Of a stretch of 64,000 nucleotides of DNA, positions 59,993 to 64,000 are shown piece after piece. The stretch is from assembly GCF_029227915.1 (NCBI RefSeq), contig NC_079880.1, positions 28,143,501 to 28,207,500 on the forward strand, read 5' to 3'. This DNA is from Hydractinia symbiolongicarpus (Eukaryota; Cnidaria; Hydrozoa; Anthoathecata; Hydractiniidae). The notes beneath the pieces are model-generated. The model searched no databases. It saw only the letters and a list, made by a program, of their open reading frames with translations, and was not told where the DNA came from. The position numbers and the translations under genes were made by a program. Position 1 is the first letter of the stretch; every line of letters begins with the position of its first letter.

Positions 59993-62826
59993 AAAATAAT
60001 TTAAAAAATCATTCGGGAAATGGGTTTACTCCTTGGGTACTTTCTTTGTATACTTTTGACTATACGGGCCGAGTCCGCGATTACGGGAAGTCGCGGGTTT
60101 TCGTTTGCCGGCGATTAAACTTCTTTTATTCAGCGTCTCATCAAAAATGAAAACAAGTTTGAAGACTACAAGTTTCTTGCGTTTTAGTGGTTAAAAAATA
60201 ATTTAAAAAATCGTTCGGGAAATGAGTTTACTCCCTGGGTACCTTCTTTGTATACTTTTGACTATACGGGCCGAGTCAGCGTCTTACGGGAAGTCGCGGT
60301 TTTTCGTTTGCCGGCGATTAAACTTCTTTTACTCAGCGTCTCATCAAAAATGAAAACATTTTTAAAAACTACAAGTCTCATGGGCTTTAGTGGTGAAAAG
60401 ATAATTTAAAAAATCGTTCTGGAAATGAGTTTACTCACAGGGTACTTTCTTTGTATATATTCGACTATACGGGCCACGACCGGGATTTACGGGAAATCGA
60501 GGGTTTTCGTTTGCCGGCGATTAAACTTCTTTTATTCAGCGTCTCATCAAAAATGAAAACAAGTTTGAAGACTACAAGTTTCTTGCGTTTTAGTGGTTAA
60601 AAAATAATTTAAAAAATCGTTCGGGAAATGAGTTTACTCCCTGGGTACTTTCTTTGTATACTTTTGACTATACGGGCCGAGTCCGGGTCTCACGGGAAGT
60701 CGCGGGTGTTCGTTTGCCGGCGATTAAACTTCTTTTACTCAGCGTTTCATCAAAAATGAAAACAAGTTTGAAGACTACAAGTTTCTTGCGTTTTAGTGGT
60801 TAAAAAATAATTTAAAAAATCGTTCGGGAAATGAGTTTACTCCCTGGGTACTTTCTTTGTATACTTTTGACTATACGGGCCGAGTCCGGGTCTCACGGGA
60901 AGTCGCGGGTTTTCGTTTGCCGGCGATTAAACTTCTTTTATTCAGCGTCTCATCAAAAATGAAAACAAGTTTGAAGACTACAAGTTTCTTGCGTTTTAGT
61001 GGTTAAAAAATAATTTAAAAAATCGTTCGGGAAATGAGTTTACTCCCTGGGTACTTTCTTTGTATACTTTTGACTATACGGGCCGAGTCCGGGTCTCACG
61101 GGAAGTCGCGGGTTTTCGTTTGCCGGCGATTAAACTTCTTTTACTCAGCGTTTCATCAAAAATGAAAACATTTTTAAAAACTACAAGTCTCATGGGCTTT
61201 AGTGGTGAAAAGATAATTTAAAAAATCGTTTTGGAAATGAGTTTACTCACAGGGTACTTTCTTTGTATACATTCGACTAAACGGGCCAAGCCCGGGATTT
61301 ACGGGAAATCGCGGGTTTTCCTTTGCCGGCGATTAAACCACTTTCATTAAGCGTCTCATCAAAAATGAAAACATTTCTGAAAACTACAAGTCTCATGCGT
61401 TTTAGTGGTGAAAAAATAATTTAAAAAATCGTTCGGGAAATGAGTTTACACCCTGGGTACTTTTTTGTATACTTTTGACTATACGGGCCGAGTCCGGGAT
61501 TTACGGGAAATCGCAGGTTTTCGTTTGCCGGCGATTAAACTTCTTTTATTTAGCGTCTCATCAAAAATGAAAACATTTTTGAAAACTACAAGTCTCATGC
61601 GTTTTAGTGGTGAAAAAATAAATTAAAAAATCGTTGGAAAAATGAGTTTACTCCCTGGGTACTTTCTTTGTATACTTTTGACTATGCGGGCCAAGCCCGG
61701 GATTTACGGGAAATCGCGGGTTTTCGTTTGCCGGCGATTAAACTTCTTTTATTCAGCGTCTCATCAAAAATGAAAACTATTTTGAAAACTACCAGTCTTA
61801 TCCGTTTTAATGGTGAAAAGATAATTTAAAAAATCGTTCTGGAATTGAGTTTACTCACATGGTACTTTTTTTGTATACATTCGACTATACGGGCCAAGCC
61901 CGTGATTTACGGGAAATCGCGGGTTTTCGTTTGCCGGCGATTAAACCTCTTTCATTAAGCGTCTCATCAAAAATGAAAACATTTTTGAAAACTACAAGTC
62001 TTAGCGTTTTAGTGGTGAAAAAATAATTTAAAAAATCGTTCTGGAAATGAGTTTACTCCCTGGGTACTTTCTTTGTATACTTTTGACTATACGGGCCGAG
62101 TCCGCGTCTTACGGGAAGTCGCGGTTTTTCGTTTGCCGGCGATTAAACTTCTTTTACTCAGCGTCTCATCAAAAATGAAAACATTTTTAAAAACTACAAG
62201 TCTCATGGGCTTTAGTGGTGAAAAGATAATTTAAAAAATCGTTCTGGAAATGAGTTTACTCACAGGGTACTTTCTTTGTATATATTCGACTATACGGGCC
62301 AAGACCGGGATTTACGGGAAATCGAGGGTTTTCGTTTGCCGGCGATTAAACTTCTTTTATTCAGCGTCTCATCAAAAATGAAAACAAGTTTGAAGACTAC
62401 AAGTTTCTTGCGTTTTAGTGGTTAAAAAATAATTTAAAAAATCGTTCGGGAAATGAGTTTACTCCCTGGGTACTTTCTTTGTATACTTTTGACTATACGG
62501 GCCGAGTCCGGGTCTCACGGGAAGTCGCGGGTTTTCGTTTGCCGGCGATTAAACTTCTTTTACTCAGCGTTTAATCAAAAATGAAAACATTTTTAAAAAC
62601 TACAAGTCTCATGGGCTTTAGTGGTGAAAAGATAATTTAAAAAATCGTTTTGGAAATGAGTTTACTCACAGGGTACTTTCTTTGTATACATTCGACTAAA
62701 CGGGCTAAGCCCGGGATTTACGGGAAATCGCGGGTTGTCCTTTGCCGGCGATTAAACCACTTTCATTAAGCGTCTCATCAAAAATGAAAACATTTCTGAA
62801 AACTACAAGTCTCATGCGTTTTAGGG
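59993..62826 (+). repeat. Large complex duplication, right copy (about 2,834 bp)
   Basis: The compact form of the block at 54,720-58,974, without the 609- and 812-bp insertions. It shares rare marks with it: a T missing in CCGCGATTACGG, GGGTACCTTC, CCACGACC, TG missing in TCTTAGCG, and GGTTGTCC. Right-copy-only changes include GAGTCAGCG, GGGTGTTCG and GTTTAATC. Confidence 0.82.
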
Positions 62827-64000
62827 GTGAAAAAATAATTTAAAAAATCATTCGGGAAATGGGTTTACTCCTTGGGTACTTTCTTTGTATACTTTTGACT
62901 ATACAGGCTTAGTCCGCGATTTACGGGAAGTCGCGGGTTTTCGTTTGCCGGCGATTAAACTTCTTTTATTCAGCGTCTCATCAAAAATGAAAACAAGTTT
63001 GAAGATTACAAGTTTCTTGCGTTTTAGTGAATAAAAAATAATTTAAAAAATCGTTCGGGAAATGAGTTTACTCCCTGGGTACCTTCTTTGTATACTTTTG
63101 ACTATACGGGCCGAGTCCAGAATTTACGGGAAATCGCAGGTTTTCGTTTGCCGGCGATTAAACTTCTTTTATTCAGCGTCTCATCAAAAATGAAAACATT
63201 TTTGAAAACTACAAGTCTCATGCGTTTTAGTGGTGAAAAAATAAATTAAAAAATCGTTGGAAAAATGAGTTTACTCCCTGGGTACTTTCTTTGTATACTT
63301 TTGACTATGCGGGCCAAGCCCGGGATTTACGGGAAATCGCGGGTTTTCGTTTGCCGGCGATTAAACTTCTTTTATTCAGCGTCTCATCAAAAATGAAAAC
63401 AATTTTGAAAACTACCAGTCTTATGCGTTTTAATGGTGAAAAGATAATTTAAAAAATCGTTCTGGAATTGAGTTTACTCACAGGGTACTTCTTTTGTATA
63501 CATGCGACTATACGGGCCAAGCCCGTGATTTACGGGAAATCGCGGGTTTTCGTTTGCCGGCGATTAAACATCTTTCATTAAGCGTCTCATCAAAAATGAA
63601 AACATTTTTGAAAACTACAAGTCTTATGCGTTTTAGTGGTAAAAAAATAATTTAAAAAATCGTTCTGGAAATGAGTTTACTCACAGGGTACTTTCTTTGT
63701 ATATATTCGACTATACGGGCCAAGACCGGGATTTACGGGAAATCGAGGGTTTTCGTTTGCCGGCGATTAAACCTCTTTTATTCAGCGTCTCATCAAAAAT
63801 GAAAACATTTTTGAAAACTACAAGTCTCATGCGTTTTAGTGGTGAAAAAATAATTTAAAAAATCGTTCGGGAAATGAGTTTACTCCCTGGGTACTTTCTT
63901 AGTATACTTTTGACTATACGGGCCGAGTCCAGGATTTACGGGAAGTCGCGGGTTTTCGTTTGCCGGCGATTAAACTTCTTTTATTCAGCGTCTCATCAAA
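62827..64000 (+). repeat. Start of a further related block, cut by the window edge
   Basis: After the right copy the sequence returns to the start of the same block (TTTTAGGGGTG, AAATCATTCGGG, CTCCTTGGG, as at 54,715-54,765), then GGGTACCTTC at 63087. It then jumps to m with CCGAGTCCAGAATTT (63111), followed by p, n, r and a GAGTCCAGG unit. Private changes near the start are ACAGGCTTAGTCC, GAAGATTAC and AGTGAATAAAAAATAA. Confidence 0.72.

Larger units (their letters stand above)
1..64000 (+). repeat. 203-bp tandem satellite array, uninterrupted
   Basis: The same block recurs every 202-204 bp from first to last base: TTGACTATACGGGCC, then TTTTCGTTTGCCGGCGATT, AGCGTCTCATCAAAAATG, TAATTTAAAAAATCGTT and CTTTGTATAC. 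All copies read in this orientation; I saw no inverted copy and no stretch without the repeat. About 315 units fit. Because 203 is not a multiple of 3, any reading frame shifts at each unit, which argues against a coding role. Both window edges fall inside the array, so its true length is greater. Satellite identity is certain from the sequence; a centromeric location is inferred from unit size, array length and higher-order structure. Confidence 0.99.
24508..64000 (+). repeat. Zone III: satellite domain with r-type monomers and varied HORs
   Basis: From here a new monomer class, r, appears throughout: TATATATTCGAC, GGCCAAGACCGGG and usually AAATCGAGGG. Derived k (GTCTCACGGG, GCGTTTCATC) and l (GACTAAACGGG) units also start here, while j, m, n and p forms continue. 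No single HOR covers the zone; different sections were amplified with 3-, 4-, 7-, 9/10- and 13-monomer units. Confidence 0.85.

Noticed and set aside
1-64000. CRISPR array (regular repeats with variable parts)
   Set aside because: The 203-bp unit is repeated over its whole length with no unique spacers, the variation is scattered point changes, and there are no cas genes.
1-64000. Tandem coding repeats of a giant repetitive protein
   Set aside because: The unit length is 3 x 67 + 2, so the frame rotates each unit, and all frames meet stops such as those in TAATTTAA.
1-64000. 5S rRNA, tRNA or snRNA tandem cluster
   Set aside because: No recognisable 5S internal control region or tRNA A/B box pair, and no T-run terminator at a fixed place after a conserved transcribed block.
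1-64000. Inverted satellite copies, or transposon or target-site-duplication scars
   Set aside because: Scanning landmarks every unit gave only the plus orientation and unbroken 202-204 bp spacing; no insertion longer than a few bases was seen.

Overview
The whole 64 kb window is one uninterrupted block of eukaryotic satellite DNA. A unit of about 203 bp (202-204 bp) repeats head-to-tail roughly 315 times, always in the same orientation. I find no gene, transposon, RNA gene, CRISPR array or unique sequence anywhere. Unit size, array length and higher-order structure suggest centromeric or pericentromeric heterochromatin of a nuclear chromosome. I do not recognise the monomer, so I cannot name the species or larger group.

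Monomer (phase set so that base 1 is the T of TTGACT or TCGACT): hand counting of one typical copy gives 77 G+C in 203 bp (38%). The composition is two-part: bases 1-60 are about 57% GC and bases 61-203 about 30% GC. The unit carries several short dyads and is not depleted in CpG. The most constant parts by eye are the box around TTTGCCGGCGATTAA and the AGCGTCTCATC / AAAAATGAAAAC stretch; other positions vary in combinations that define monomer types.

Layout. Zone I (1 to about 8,275) is built from nine monomer types (here a-i), with one complete nine-monomer higher-order repeat (HOR, 1,828 bp) at 4874-6701 and shortened or expanded copies around it. Zone II (about 8,276-24,507) uses another nine-monomer cycle (j k l m n o p n' o', 1,826 bp), seen at 8328-10153 and 13196-15021 and, modified, at 18673-20497, with 2-, 3- and 4-monomer duplications between. 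Zone III (about 24,508-64,000) adds a new monomer class (r). It contains three tandem copies of a 7-mer (1,420-1,421 bp), a 13-monomer tandem duplication (2,636 bp) holding a nested 4-monomer duplication, a 9/10-monomer repeat at 43.6-47.5 kb, a trimer duplication at 51.7-53.0 kb, and a complex duplication between 54.7 and 62.8 kb whose two copies differ by insertions of exactly 609 and 812 bp.

Nothing here works together as genes. The content is a record of repeated unequal exchange and local homogenisation, over a monomer whose dyads and conserved box may be protein-binding or structural elements. Offsets were read by hand from marker variants, so unit edges are usually good to about 10-50 bp. 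Identity percentages were not computed.
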